DNA of 64,000 bases from Flavobacterium pisciphilum. Its GTDB lineage: Bacteria; Bacteroidota; Bacteroidia; Flavobacteriales; Flavobacteriaceae. Where the stretch lies: the NCBI RefSeq assembly GCF_020905345.1, contig NZ_JAJJMO010000001.1, forward strand, positions 1,054,001-1,118,000, written 5' to 3'. Both the position numbers and the translations under genes were made by a program. Below are positions 17,999 to 26,763 of the stretch, in pieces (positions within the stretch are counted from its first letter, which is position 1; each line of letters starts with the position of its first letter). The notes under the pieces are model-generated. The model saw nothing but the letters and a program-made list of their open reading frames with translations, had not been told where the DNA came from and ran no database searches.

Positions 17999-19138
17999 TT
18001 AGTTGATGGCAACCGTTTTAACAGCAGTAACTTTTGGAACTACTTCCATGCTGTCATTTAGCGCATCGATATTGTTTATTGCAATTTTGTCACCGTTCTT
18101 TAGACCGCTTGACACGAAGTAATTAGTTCCTGAATTTCCTGCAATTACAATTGGGACCATTGCAATCTTGTTATTGGCTTGCAGCACAAAAACAAAAAAT
18201 TTATCCTGTATGTCTTTTACACTCGCCATCGGAACGGTTACTACAGCATCCAAACTATTGTTTAAAATAATTCGAGCAGAACCTCCTGAACGAAGTTGCT
18301 TTTGAGGATTAGGAAAGATTGCTTTTAATGTAATCGTTCCTGTAGTACGGTCGATATTTCCGCTGGCAACTTCCAATTTTCCTTTATGTTCATACACGCT
18401 TTGATCTGCCATAATTAAACTGGTAGAACTATTCAATTTTAAGTTTTTTGTGTAAGTCAAATAATCCGCTTCGCTTAAAGAAAAATAAACAAACACATTA
18501 TCAATCTCAGAAAGTGACGTTAATGGTTGTGCATCTGTAGGTGTAACTAAATTTCCAATACGATTTGGAATTCGGCTGATGTAACCACTCACCGGTGCTT
18601 TTATTAAAGAAAAATCAGCATTAAGCTGTGACGATCCTAAAGCCGCTTTTGCCTGCGCAACTTGTGCAGATGCCGCATCAAGATTTGCTTGTGCCGTTTT
18701 TAACTGTATCTCTGTATATACTTTACCTTCTACAAGTGGTCTTACCTTCTCAACCTCTAATTTTGCATTAGCTTGATTAGCTAAAGCACTTTTATAAGCT
18801 GCACGACTATTATTTACTTGCTCTTCGTAAACATCTCCTTTGATTTTAAACAAAGACTGTCCTTTATTTACATATTGTCCTTCCTTAACGTAAATAGCTT
18901 CTAGATATCCTGAGACCTGTGCTTTGATATCTACATTTACACTTCCTTCTATAACTCCAGGATATTTTTTTTCTACTTTGCCAATAGAAGTTTTAGCTTC
19001 AAAAAAATCAACTTCTGGTTTTGGCGGTGCCATTCCTTCAGCTCCCGCGCTTTTCCCGCATGAAGCAAAGCCAGCAATTACCAATAAAACGAACACCTTC
19101 TTTAGTGTTATATGCTTTTGAAATAATAGTTTTGTCAT
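17999..19138 (-). CDS. RND efflux periplasmic adaptor lipoprotein (AcrA/MexA type)
   Basis: A 379-residue membrane fusion protein and first gene of the efflux operon. Signal and lipobox GFASC give lipidated Cys27. The lipoyl half-motifs are AQVSGYLEAIYVKEGQYVNKGQ and SLIKAPVSGYISRI, flanking a helical hairpin (about 105-165). A beta-barrel and membrane-proximal domain follow (about 215-365), with LRSGGSARI. It bridges pump and outer-membrane factor. The pump gene starts 29 bases downstream. The 169 bases upstream hold the operon promoter region, but I do not see a good TAnnTTTG match on this strand. Confidence 0.93.
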   Translation of the reverse strand: MTKLLFQKHITLKKVFVLLVIAGFASCGKSAGAEGMAPPKPEVDFFEAKTSIGKVEKKYPGVIEGSVNVDIKAQVSGYLEAIYVKEGQYVNKGQSLFKIKGDVYEEQVNNSRAAYKSALANQANAKLEVEKVRPLVEGKVYTEIQLKTAQANLDAASAQVAQAKAALGSSQLNADFSLIKAPVSGYISRIPNRIGNLVTPTDAQPLTSLSEIDNVFVYFSLSEADYLTYTKNLKLNSSTSLIMADQSVYEHKGKLEVASGNIDRTTGTITLKAIFPNPQKQLRSGGSARIILNNSLDAVVTVPMASVKDIQDKFFVFVLQANNKIAMVPIVIAGNSGTNYFVSSGLKNGDKIAINNIDALNDSMEVVPKVTAVKTVAIN

Positions 19139-19307
19139 TTTTTATCGTTTAATAAATACATAAAATTTGACGACAAAATAACAAATCAACCAGCCTTTTT
19201 TTTAGAGGAAGTTTACCGAAACGTAGTTTTTTGATACTGAAACGAACAATTGAATAACTGAGTAAAATCAGACACTTAGACAGCTATATGATTAGATTCT
19301 TATACTA

Positions 19308-20384
19308 TTAGTATAGAGATTTATATATGGTTATTGGCTTTTTTTTACCACGCAAAATAGTTCTGTCTATCGCAGTAAAACTTTCTTGTTCGAAAGACAA
19401 TAATTGTTCAAAAAAAGATTGTGTAATTAATAAATCGGCTTGATAATCATTACAGAGATTACGTACTCGAGCTGCAGTAGTAAGTACATCACCATGATAG
19501 GCAATTTCAGTTTTAATCTGTCCAATTTCTGCAACAGTAACCAATCCTTCATTTACTGAACCTTTAAATTTAGGAACTAAACCAAATTTATTCTGATAGA
19601 AATCTTGTTTCTGTAATAGTCTTACTGAAAAAGCATTGTAGAGATCGATACATTTTTGTCTATCAAAATCCAAGGAGATTTTCCATGTAATTACGGCTTC
19701 ATCTCCTACATATTGATAGATCTCAGCTCCGTGATTAATCAATAATTCTGATAAATCTGCAAAACATTCCTGAAGCAAAAGACTGTAATTATAATGTCCT
19801 ACATTTTCTGCGACAGCTGAAGAGTCATACATATCAAGAAACATAAAAGCCCTATATTCAATAACTGGAGTAATATACTTTCCCTGCAATAAACTTTTAA
19901 AATAATTTCTGCCCAATCTACGTCTAAAAGTATGTATCAGTGTAATGAAAACATGAACTACTAAACAATAAAAAATAAAACTAACCATCGATCTAAAATC
20001 GATTTGAAGAAGAAAAAAATTATTGATGGTAATATAATCTGCTTTATTAAGTCCAATTAGCATCAAAAGGACAACGAAACAACTCATTATAAATAAAATG
20101 GTCTGAAACAGTACAGTTATTAATATACCATACTTCTGAAAAAAACGACAGAATACATATTCCTGAAGAAGAAAAAAAATTGTCCCCATAAAGGTCCCTA
20201 CAAATAAAACACCTATTAATTCTGAGACTAAAAAATCTGAAGCTTTAATACCATTTTGATAAATATAATCTTCATCAATAATACTATAAGTCAAAAAAAC
20301 ATAATAAAGAAATGCTAAAATCCAGAGCAATATTAGCTGCAAATATTCTATTATCTTTAAAACTGTTTTTAATTTGTATTTCAT
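19308..20384 (-). CDS. Membrane-anchored class III adenylate/guanylate cyclase-like protein
   Basis: A 358-residue protein with four to five N-terminal transmembrane segments (about 12-160) and a C-terminal class III nucleotidyl cyclase domain (about 172-350). The metal-binding aspartates are seen in FMFLDMYDSS and YQYVGDEAVI. The later motifs VNEGLVTVAEIG and YHGDVLTTAARV are present, with the transition-state Arg kept. The position normally held by the transition-state Asn (GDxxN...R) is Thr, which should lower or alter activity. The layout, membrane domain plus cyclase without HAMP, occurs in other Bacteroidota. It probably makes a cyclic nucleotide in response to a membrane signal. It sits upstream of the efflux operon on the same strand but 169 bases away. 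Confidence 0.85.
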   Translation of the reverse strand: MKYKLKTVLKIIEYLQLILLWILAFLYYVFLTYSIIDEDYIYQNGIKASDFLVSELIGVLFVGTFMGTIFFLLQEYVFCRFFQKYGILITVLFQTILFIMSCFVVLLMLIGLNKADYITINNFFLLQIDFRSMVSFIFYCLVVHVFITLIHTFRRRLGRNYFKSLLQGKYITPVIEYRAFMFLDMYDSSAVAENVGHYNYSLLLQECFADLSELLINHGAEIYQYVGDEAVITWKISLDFDRQKCIDLYNAFSVRLLQKQDFYQNKFGLVPKFKGSVNEGLVTVAEIGQIKTEIAYHGDVLTTAARVRNLCNDYQADLLITQSFFEQLLSFEQESFTAIDRTILRGKKKPITIYKSLY

Positions 20385-20411
20385 TTTAGACTATTTTAAT
20401 GCAGAAAAACC

Positions 20412-20430
20412 CCTAATAAGAAATATTAGG
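20412..20430 (-). terminator. Probable terminator of the LytS/LytTR operon
   Basis: Inverted repeat CCTAATA / TATTAGG with a short loop. On the minus strand it is followed by GGTTTTT. It lies about 120 bases past the response-regulator stop and just upstream of the cyclase start. Confidence 0.5.
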
Positions 20431-20453
20431 ACTGTAAATTATGCATCAAAATT

Positions 20454-20507
20454 AGGCTAAGTTCATTCGTGAAATCAAAATTGAATGACCGAAACAACTA
20501 TTAGCCT
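20454..20507. other. Nested long hairpin in the response-regulator / cyclase intergenic region
   Basis: Outer arms AGGCTAA (20454-20460) and TTAGCCT (20501-20507), inner arms TCATTC (20463-20468) and GAATGA (20483-20488). It lies in the 3' untranslated region of the regulator operon or the 5' region of the cyclase gene. Confidence 0.35.
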
Positions 20508-20551
20508 AACTCAATAGTACTTTATCAAAGCTAAAAATGATTTATTATGTA

Positions 20552-21307
20552 TTAACGATCCATCCATTGTTTAAAAAAAGGTGTTTTTTCTCTGCTTACA
20601 ATTACTTCTTTTTCAGGATCTGCTTTTAATATTATTTTAAGTTTAGCATTAAAATAATTCGAGATTGATTTTATGCTTTCGGCCCTAATAAAAAATTGCC
20701 TGTTTGCTCTAAAAAATATTTCAGGATCTAATTCTTGTTCCAATTCTTCCATCGTTTGTGGAATAGGTACAATTATGCCCGTTTTTAGAAATAAATTACT
20801 CGTCTTAAATTCAGAATAAATAAAATCAATATCTGAGACATCAACACTTTTATAACCATCTCTGTAGGAAACTAAAAATCGTAATCTAAAAGCGGGTTTG
20901 CTAATAAATTGTTTAATAATACTCGCAATATCTGTATTATTATTTTCCGCCTTTGGCATTTTTTTAAACTTTTCTAAAGCATATTGAAGTTCGCTTTTTT
21001 CAATAGGTTTCATCAAGTAATCAATACTGTTTACCTTAAAAGCTTTTACTGCATATTCGTCGTAAGCAGTTGTGAATATAATGGGACAATTGATTTTAAT
21101 CTCTTCAAAAATACTAAAACTTATTCCGTCAGATAACCGAATATCCATTGTAATCAAATCAGGTTCTGGATTAGAGCGCAACCACAAAATTGTGCCTTCA
21201 ACTGTATCAATAACCTCTAGTATTTCACAGTCAGGTTCCAATTCTTCCAATAGTCTTTTGAGACGGTTGGCATTAATACTTTCATCTTCAACAATTAAAA
21301 CTTTCAT
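20552..21307 (-). CDS. LytTR-family response regulator
   Basis: A 251-residue response regulator. The receiver domain (1-120) has VLIVEDE, the phosphoacceptor Asp in LITMDIRLSDG, Thr in IFTTAYDEYAVKAF and Lys in DYLMKPI. The C-terminal LytTR DNA-binding domain (about 145-250) reads RFLVSYRDGYKSVDVSDI, ending in the FFRANRQFFI and VIVSREKTPFFKQWM segments. LytTR proteins bind direct repeats near promoters. Its ATG follows the kinase stop by four bases, so this is a two-gene operon with a LytS-type kinase. The target genes are unknown; the neighbouring cyclase and fabH are possible but not shown. Confidence 0.93.
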   Translation of the reverse strand: MKVLIVEDESINANRLKRLLEELEPDCEILEVIDTVEGTILWLRSNPEPDLITMDIRLSDGISFSIFEEIKINCPIIFTTAYDEYAVKAFKVNSIDYLMKPIEKSELQYALEKFKKMPKAENNNTDIASIIKQFISKPAFRLRFLVSYRDGYKSVDVSDIDFIYSEFKTSNLFLKTGIIVPIPQTMEELEQELDPEIFFRANRQFFIRAESIKSISNYFNAKLKIILKADPEKEVIVSREKTPFFKQWMDR

Positions 21308-21311
21308 ACTT

Positions 21312-22406
21312 TTATATTAAAGGGAGACGTGCAAAATAAGATTCTTTTGATATATAAAAATCAGGCATTCGATCTGATAAAATCTTATATCTAAACTCAA
21401 TATTTTTATGTCCAATTCCTGTAGAAACCATCTTTTTTCCTGAGGGAGTCTGCATATTATTTTTTACAACAATATCATTTTCCTCCGAATAAATAAATAT
21501 CGTGAGCGGGTGTAAATTTGTTGCACTATTATGTTTTACTGCATTTTCTATTAACAACTGCAAAGTTAAAGTTGGGAGATGTTTTTCTAAATGTTCTGGT
21601 TTTATTTCTATTTCCAGATTGACTTTCTCTTCTAATCTTTTTTTAAGAAGATAAAAATAAGCATTTAAAAATTCGATTTCTTCTCGTACACTAATGGTAT
21701 CACGATTTAGATTGGATATCATATAGCGATACACTCTTGTTATATTTTCTAAAAATGCAGCAGCTGCATTCTGATCTTCATAAATTAACTCTGTAAGCGT
21801 ACTAAAATTATTAAAAATAAAATGCGGATCGAGTTGTAGCTTTAGTGATTCTAACTCAGATCTGGTTACTGCACCTTGCAATTCTGCAGTTTTGATTTTG
21901 AGCTGTGCTGCCTCTTCAGAAGTAATACGCCAGCGGTTCAATAAAAAGATTCCTGTATGAATAGAGCTAATGAAAATTGACAATATCGCAGCCATTACAT
22001 TAGATTGCCATATTTGTATCAATTCGCTCTCTTTCAATGGGGTCCAAGGGTAAAAATACTGCCATAAAAAAGAGAAAGAATAATTTAAAAGAATGTTTCC
22101 TGCAATAAGACAAATAAATTGAGCAAAGGCTCTAAAAATAGGTTTTTGTTGCCAGCTAATCCAATAATTAAGGCTTCGTCCCACAAAAAGACTTAATTCA
22201 GTTAATACGGCACAATACAGCAATAACAGAAATATATCTAATGTCCAATCTAAATCAATCAAAAGACTTTCTTGTGTATTCTGATATGGATTTAAAATAA
22301 AATAAGAACATATATAAACCAGAAAAACTACAGGTATAACTATGATTCTATAGTATTTATAGAAAAAATTCTTTCCTCCAGTTTTATTCAAAACAATCGA
22401 ACTCAT
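21312..22406 (-). CDS. LytS/YehU-type sensor histidine kinase
   Basis: A 364-residue kinase with about four transmembrane helices (22-160), a short coiled coil (about 168-188) and a His_kinase domain in which the phosphorylated His lies in LQLDPHFIFNNFSTLTELI. The ATP-binding lid follows: TLQLLIENAVKHN (N box) and STGIGHKNIEFRYKIL (G box). There is no periplasmic sensor domain, so it probably senses through the membrane part. It is the first gene of the operon with the LytTR regulator. The start ATG at 22406 lies 90 bases from the fabH stop (22497), so the operons are separate or loosely linked. Confidence 0.92.
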   Translation of the reverse strand: MSSIVLNKTGGKNFFYKYYRIIVIPVVFLVYICSYFILNPYQNTQESLLIDLDWTLDIFLLLLYCAVLTELSLFVGRSLNYWISWQQKPIFRAFAQFICLIAGNILLNYSFSFLWQYFYPWTPLKESELIQIWQSNVMAAILSIFISSIHTGIFLLNRWRITSEEAAQLKIKTAELQGAVTRSELESLKLQLDPHFIFNNFSTLTELIYEDQNAAAAFLENITRVYRYMISNLNRDTISVREEIEFLNAYFYLLKKRLEEKVNLEIEIKPEHLEKHLPTLTLQLLIENAVKHNSATNLHPLTIFIYSEENDIVVKNNMQTPSGKKMVSTGIGHKNIEFRYKILSDRMPDFYISKESYFARLPLI

Positions 22407-22496
22407 AAATTATTTTTTGCAGGTAATGAAAGAAATTATATTTTAAATTATTGACCAAAGATAAAATACAAAACGCATTAATACCAAAAACATATT

Positions 22497-23501
22497 TTAC
22501 TGATTAGTATTGCTCTCGCGCATAATTCCCCATTTTATACAAGTTGCACCCCAAGAAAAACCTGCTCCAAAAGTGGTAATCAATATATTCTGGCCCATTT
22601 TAAAATCATCAGCAAAATCCCATAAACATAACGGAATTGTAGCCGAAGTTGTATTACCGTATTTTTCAATATTTACTTTGACTTTATCAAATCCAATATT
22701 TAAAGTCTCGCTAACAGATTTAATAATCCTAAGATTCGCCTGATGTGGTACAACCCAGTCAATATCCTCAATTTTTAAATTATTTGCTTCAAGAACTTCC
22801 CGAGAAACATTACTCATAGATTCCACTGCTTTTTTAAATACAAATGAACCTTCTTGTTTTATATAATGCTTTCTATGTAAAATACTATCCATGTTTGCTG
22901 GTTGTTTAGAACCTCCAGCGGGTACAAATAAAGATGAAGTATCGCTTCCGTCCGATCGTAAGATACTTTTCATTATTCCATATTCTGATTCTGTATTTTC
23001 TAAGAGAACTGCTCCTGCTCCATCACCAAAAAGAATACACGTATTACGATCTTCATAATCTACAATCGAACTCATTTTATCCGCACCAACAACAACAACT
23101 TTTTTATAACGACCACTTTCGATCATCGTTGCCCCCATTTCCAATGCATATAAGAAACCACTGCATGCCGCATTAATATCTAATCCGAATGCATTGGTAA
23201 AACCACTCATTTCGCATACTTTGCTCGCTGTTGGTGTTAAAAGATGATCCGGAGTTGCTGTTGCTAAAATAAGCGAATCTATTTCTAGACGATTAATTTT
23301 GTATTTTTTTAGAAGATCATCAATAGCTGCTATAGCCAAATCTGAAGTTCCTTGATCATTATCTTCTGCTAATCTTCTTTCCTTTATTCCTGTTCGTTTT
23401 ACAATCCAATCTCCGTTAGTATCAACCATCGAAGAAATTTTATCATTACTTAGTATAGAGTTAGGAACAAAACCACCTATAGCTGTAATTGTTGCCTTCA
23501 T
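22497..23501 (-). CDS. fabH: 3-oxoacyl-[acyl-carrier-protein] synthase III
   Basis: A 334-residue ketoacyl synthase III. The catalytic triad is visible: Cys113 in DINAACSGFL, His in VVPHQANLRI and Asn in YGNTTSATIP. It condenses acetyl- or branched acyl-CoA with malonyl-ACP to start fatty acid synthesis. Flavobacteria make many iso-branched fatty acids, so a branched starter is plausible; the fused 2-oxoacid dehydrogenase at 52822 makes such CoA esters. It is not beside the usual plsX or rpmF, so it may be a second copy. It shares a strand with the two-component genes below it, with no overlap. Confidence 0.95.
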   Translation of the reverse strand: MKATITAIGGFVPNSILSNDKISSMVDTNGDWIVKRTGIKERRLAEDNDQGTSDLAIAAIDDLLKKYKINRLEIDSLILATATPDHLLTPTASKVCEMSGFTNAFGLDINAACSGFLYALEMGATMIESGRYKKVVVVGADKMSSIVDYEDRNTCILFGDGAGAVLLENTESEYGIMKSILRSDGSDTSSLFVPAGGSKQPANMDSILHRKHYIKQEGSFVFKKAVESMSNVSREVLEANNLKIEDIDWVVPHQANLRIIKSVSETLNIGFDKVKVNIEKYGNTTSATIPLCLWDFADDFKMGQNILITTFGAGFSWGATCIKWGIMRESNTNQ

Positions 23502-23557
23502 TTTAATTAAATTTAATTCTGAAATTTTAAAACACGTTTTTCACTAAATAAATTTAC

Positions 23558-24391
23558 TTAAAAATTCGGGAATGACAACAATGGGATATGTAAACCTGCT
23601 GCCATAATTCTGGTTTTACTTCTATGTACTAAAGAATCCCAAAAACCATATTTACGTGGTGCCATTACCAAAATATCAGCATTACAGTACTTAATTTCTT
23701 TATGTATTTCACTAATTACTGCATTAGATTTTACAGTTTTATAAATATACTTAACTTCCTTAAATTCTTCTTTAATAGTAGTATTCAGTAATATTTGCTC
23801 TTGTTCCTTTTTAAGATTATCTAATTTTCCTTCAATACTAAAAAATTCAATTTCTGCTCCAAGAGTTTCAACTATTTGTCTTAACCAACTAAATTTTTTA
23901 ATTGCAGAAAGACTTAATACATCACAAGCATATAGTATTTTACTTGCACTTATAAAACGAGCATTTTGTGGTACAGCTAAAACGGGAATATCTAAATTTT
24001 TAATAACAGATGTTGTCGAATTACCCAATATATCCTGTTCTAAAGAACGTTCGGCCATTCCCATTACAACAAGATTTGCGTTAGTTTCTTCAATTATTAA
24101 AGACAATTGCTCTTCCAAAAAAGCATAACTGCAAATAACACTCACTTCAATATTATGCAAATTCGCAACCTCTTCTCCTATCGCTTCCAGTTTATTGGTT
24201 CTTTTCGTAATTTGCTTTTGCAATCCTTCAGCAGTAATAAGCGAATTTGCACTGTGAACTGTCAATGAAAAAGAATGAAAAAGAATCAGTTTTGCCCCTG
24301 TTGCTTTTGCAAGTTCTGCTGCGTAAGTAACAGCATTATCAGCTATAGCTGAAAAATTTGTAGCTGCTATAATAGTAAATGGTGTAGTCAT
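23558..24391 (-). CDS. Universal stress protein with two Usp domains
   Basis: A 277-residue UspA-family protein made of two Usp halves. The first half (1-140) has PFTIIAATNFSAIADNAVTYA and the nucleotide-binding pattern VVMGMAERSLEQDILGNSTTSVI. The second half (about 145-277) is more divergent but ends with the similar ILVMAPRKYGFWDSLVHRSKT. I use ATG at 24391 (MTTPFTII), which is the family start; an upstream in-frame ATG at 24430 would add 13 unlike residues. Such proteins are cytosolic and respond to stress or bind ATP; the precise role is not known. Confidence 0.88.
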   Translation of the reverse strand: MTTPFTIIAATNFSAIADNAVTYAAELAKATGAKLILFHSFSLTVHSANSLITAEGLQKQITKRTNKLEAIGEEVANLHNIEVSVICSYAFLEEQLSLIIEETNANLVVMGMAERSLEQDILGNSTTSVIKNLDIPVLAVPQNARFISASKILYACDVLSLSAIKKFSWLRQIVETLGAEIEFFSIEGKLDNLKKEQEQILLNTTIKEEFKEVKYIYKTVKSNAVISEIHKEIKYCNADILVMAPRKYGFWDSLVHRSKTRIMAAGLHIPLLSFPNF

Positions 24392-24643
24392 AAGTAAATT
24401 AATTAAGCTTAATCTAGTAAAATTGTCCAATTAATTATTATAAAAAATAATAAAATTACTGTATCACCATTTTTTAGACCCCAACCGTAATATTTGGCTA
24501 CTGAAAAACATTATTAATTCTTTTAAAACTTTTATACAAATAGAGTTTCTATTTATATGTCCCAAATAGCCAAAATAAACTAATGTCATCTCTTTAGAGC
24601 TTTGCAATACTAGGTGCAAATCCTACTTTCTCACACAAAAAAA

Positions 24644-24662
24644 CCCTGAAAATGATTCAGGG
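24644..24662 (-). terminator. Terminator after the MFS gene
   Basis: Perfect inverted repeat CCCTGAA / TTCAGGG with a 5-base loop. On the minus strand it is followed by seven T (24637-24643). The rest of the roughly 380-base gap (24392-24770) shows no gene. Confidence 0.85.
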
Positions 24663-24770
24663 CTCTTTATTATTAAATTTTAATATTTCAAGTCTATAAA
24701 AAATGGATTCAATTCCATAAATCATACTCTAAACCTATATGACATTGTCTATTTTACACATCCAAAGTTT

Positions 24771-26012
24771 TTATTTCTTAAAAAAGGAAACAAGAATATC
24801 TTCTTTTACCTTTTTTTGTTCTTTTTTAACCACTAAAAAGATTAAATAAGTACAAAAAGCAGTAACAAATGCTAGTGTATAATTAAACACCCAATTTGTA
24901 TTGTAATCATAATTCTGAACAATTGTTAAACCTGTTTTAGAACTAAATACGTGAGCAAAACCATAGCTCATTTGAAAAGTTGACATAAATAATCCTTCTA
25001 AGTTTTTATGGCTTCTATTCATAACAAAACCACTTGCAAAAGCAAAAGTCAGCATGTTTCCAAAAGACATTAAAAGCATAAAGACCCAAAATATCCATGG
25101 CTGATGAACTAAAAACAACAAAAGATATGAAGTCCCTATTAATATCAATCCTATCATTATGGCAACCATGTCGGTTATTTTGTTTTTTTGGACAAAATTC
25201 ACCACAGCCAGCTCAAATAAGATAAACACAATTCCACTGAAACCTAAAAACATTCCACTATCAAATTCAGTCAATTGATAGGCTTCTTTATGATAAATGG
25301 GTACAATAGAAAAAACCTGAAAGTATAAGTATCCTGTTATTAAAGCAATAATCCAATTCATTACAAAAGGAAAATCTTTTAGAGGGGCAAATCTATCTTG
25401 CCCTACAGCATTCATTTCAAGTTTATATAGTAGTTTTTTCTCTTTAACAAAAAACACAAAAAAACATACTGAAATAATAGAAGTTAAACCGTCTACAATA
25501 AATAAGGTATTATATTCTGAATTTATAATCAATAATCCACCTAAGACTGGTCCTACAACAAGTCCAACATTGGTTGCCATTCTCAATAATGATAAGGCTC
25601 GTACTCTTGATTCGCTACTTACATAATCATTAAGACTCACCATCATTGCTGGTCTGTACATATCCGCTATCGCAGTCAGGAAAAAAATAGACAAACATAA
25701 TAGCTCAAAAGTTTTTACAAATTGCAACGAAAGAAGCACTACACCACTACCAAACAAACTAAAAACCATAACCTTGTAGGAACCAAAAATATCAGATAAT
25801 TTTCCACTAAAGAAAGTTCCGAATAAAGACCCAATCCCAAAACAAACCATAATCCAGCCTATTTGGGAGTAACTTAGGTTTAATTCGTCTTTAAAGTATT
25901 TAGACAGGAAGGGAACAACTACAGCTCCGATTCTATTTACTAGCGTAATTAGAGCCAGAATCCATATTTCTTTTGGGAAATTTTTAAAATTTCCTAAATA
26001 ACGGTTAAGCAT
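24771..26012 (-). CDS. Major facilitator superfamily transporter (MdtH-like)
   Basis: A 413-residue transporter with twelve predicted transmembrane helices. The MFS signature between helices 2 and 3 reads GTFFSGKLSDIFGSYKVM. The N-terminal half contains RPAMMVSLNDYV and NVGLVVGPVLGG (the motif C antiporter type), pointing to a drug or metabolite exporter such as MdtH. I chose ATG at 26012 (MLNRYLGNF); an in-frame TTG at 26018 only adds two residues. The substrate cannot be told. A terminator lies downstream at 24644. Confidence 0.9.
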   Translation of the reverse strand: MLNRYLGNFKNFPKEIWILALITLVNRIGAVVVPFLSKYFKDELNLSYSQIGWIMVCFGIGSLFGTFFSGKLSDIFGSYKVMVFSLFGSGVVLLSLQFVKTFELLCLSIFFLTAIADMYRPAMMVSLNDYVSSESRVRALSLLRMATNVGLVVGPVLGGLLIINSEYNTLFIVDGLTSIISVCFFVFFVKEKKLLYKLEMNAVGQDRFAPLKDFPFVMNWIIALITGYLYFQVFSIVPIYHKEAYQLTEFDSGMFLGFSGIVFILFELAVVNFVQKNKITDMVAIMIGLILIGTSYLLLFLVHQPWIFWVFMLLMSFGNMLTFAFASGFVMNRSHKNLEGLFMSTFQMSYGFAHVFSSKTGLTIVQNYDYNTNWVFNYTLAFVTAFCTYLIFLVVKKEQKKVKEDILVSFFKK

Positions 26013-26062
26013 TTTCAAAAATATTTAATTGGGGGAACATTTTTAGAGCACTTAAAGAAGTA

Positions 26063-26668
26063 TTAATTTCCGAAGAACCTACTAAAGAAACTTTTTTTCG
26101 TTTCCTCTATTTCTTCAGTAGATGATTCCAACTTAATTTGTTCGTTTAAATCATCCATCATTAATTTTGTAATCAATTCTACATAATCAAGATTATGATC
26201 TTCAAGATAACCGATTAAGTATTTCTCACTTCCTTCTACTCCGCTTACTTGTTCAATTTTAGATAATCTTTTATATAGATCTTCAACTTTTGTAATTACA
26301 CCAGGAGATATAGCTTTACGACGGGCAATATATTTCAAAATTTTTGCGTCTTCATTTACTATATAATCAAAATCAGTAATTACCCAGTAATATTTACCTG
26401 ATTTAGCTAAGTTCTTAACAATACCATGAAACTTTTTCCCTTTTGAGATACTATCCCATAAGACTTTAAAAATTACTTTTGGCATATCAGGATGACGGAT
26501 AATATTATGTGCTTGGCCTACCAATTCAGATTCATCATATCCTGAAACCTCTGAAAAAGTGTCGTTTACATATTCTATATTTCCGTATAAATCAGCTTTA
26601 CTTACAATAGTCTTGGTTGTATCCCATTTAACTGCTTCATCAATTGGGATTGGACATTTTTTATCCAT
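26063..26668 (-). CDS. Stand-alone Aer-type PAS domain protein
   Basis: A 201-residue soluble protein. Residues about 15-115 are a PAS domain of the Aer/chemotaxis-receptor subtype: DTKTIVSKADLYGNIEYVND, ESELVGQAHNIIRHPDMP, KGKKFHGIVKNLAKSGKYYWVITDF. The C-terminal 80 residues are acidic and helical with no known output domain. In proteobacteria this PAS binds FAD and senses redox; here there is no methyl-accepting domain, which fits a non-flagellated flavobacterium. It may act by partner binding. The neighbour on the same strand is the secreted Ppx/GppA-like gene, 95 bases upstream; linkage in one transcript is possible. Confidence 0.82.
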   Translation of the reverse strand: MDKKCPIPIDEAVKWDTTKTIVSKADLYGNIEYVNDTFSEVSGYDESELVGQAHNIIRHPDMPKVIFKVLWDSISKGKKFHGIVKNLAKSGKYYWVITDFDYIVNEDAKILKYIARRKAISPGVITKVEDLYKRLSKIEQVSGVEGSEKYLIGYLEDHNLDYVELITKLMMDDLNEQIKLESSTEEIEETKKSFFSRFFGN

Positions 26669-26763
26669 AAAATTTAAATTTGTTGTTTGTAGTAATTAAG
26701 TTTTGACAAATTATGCATTATAAAAAATATAATTCGCCGAATATAAAATCGTTCTGTTGTTGT

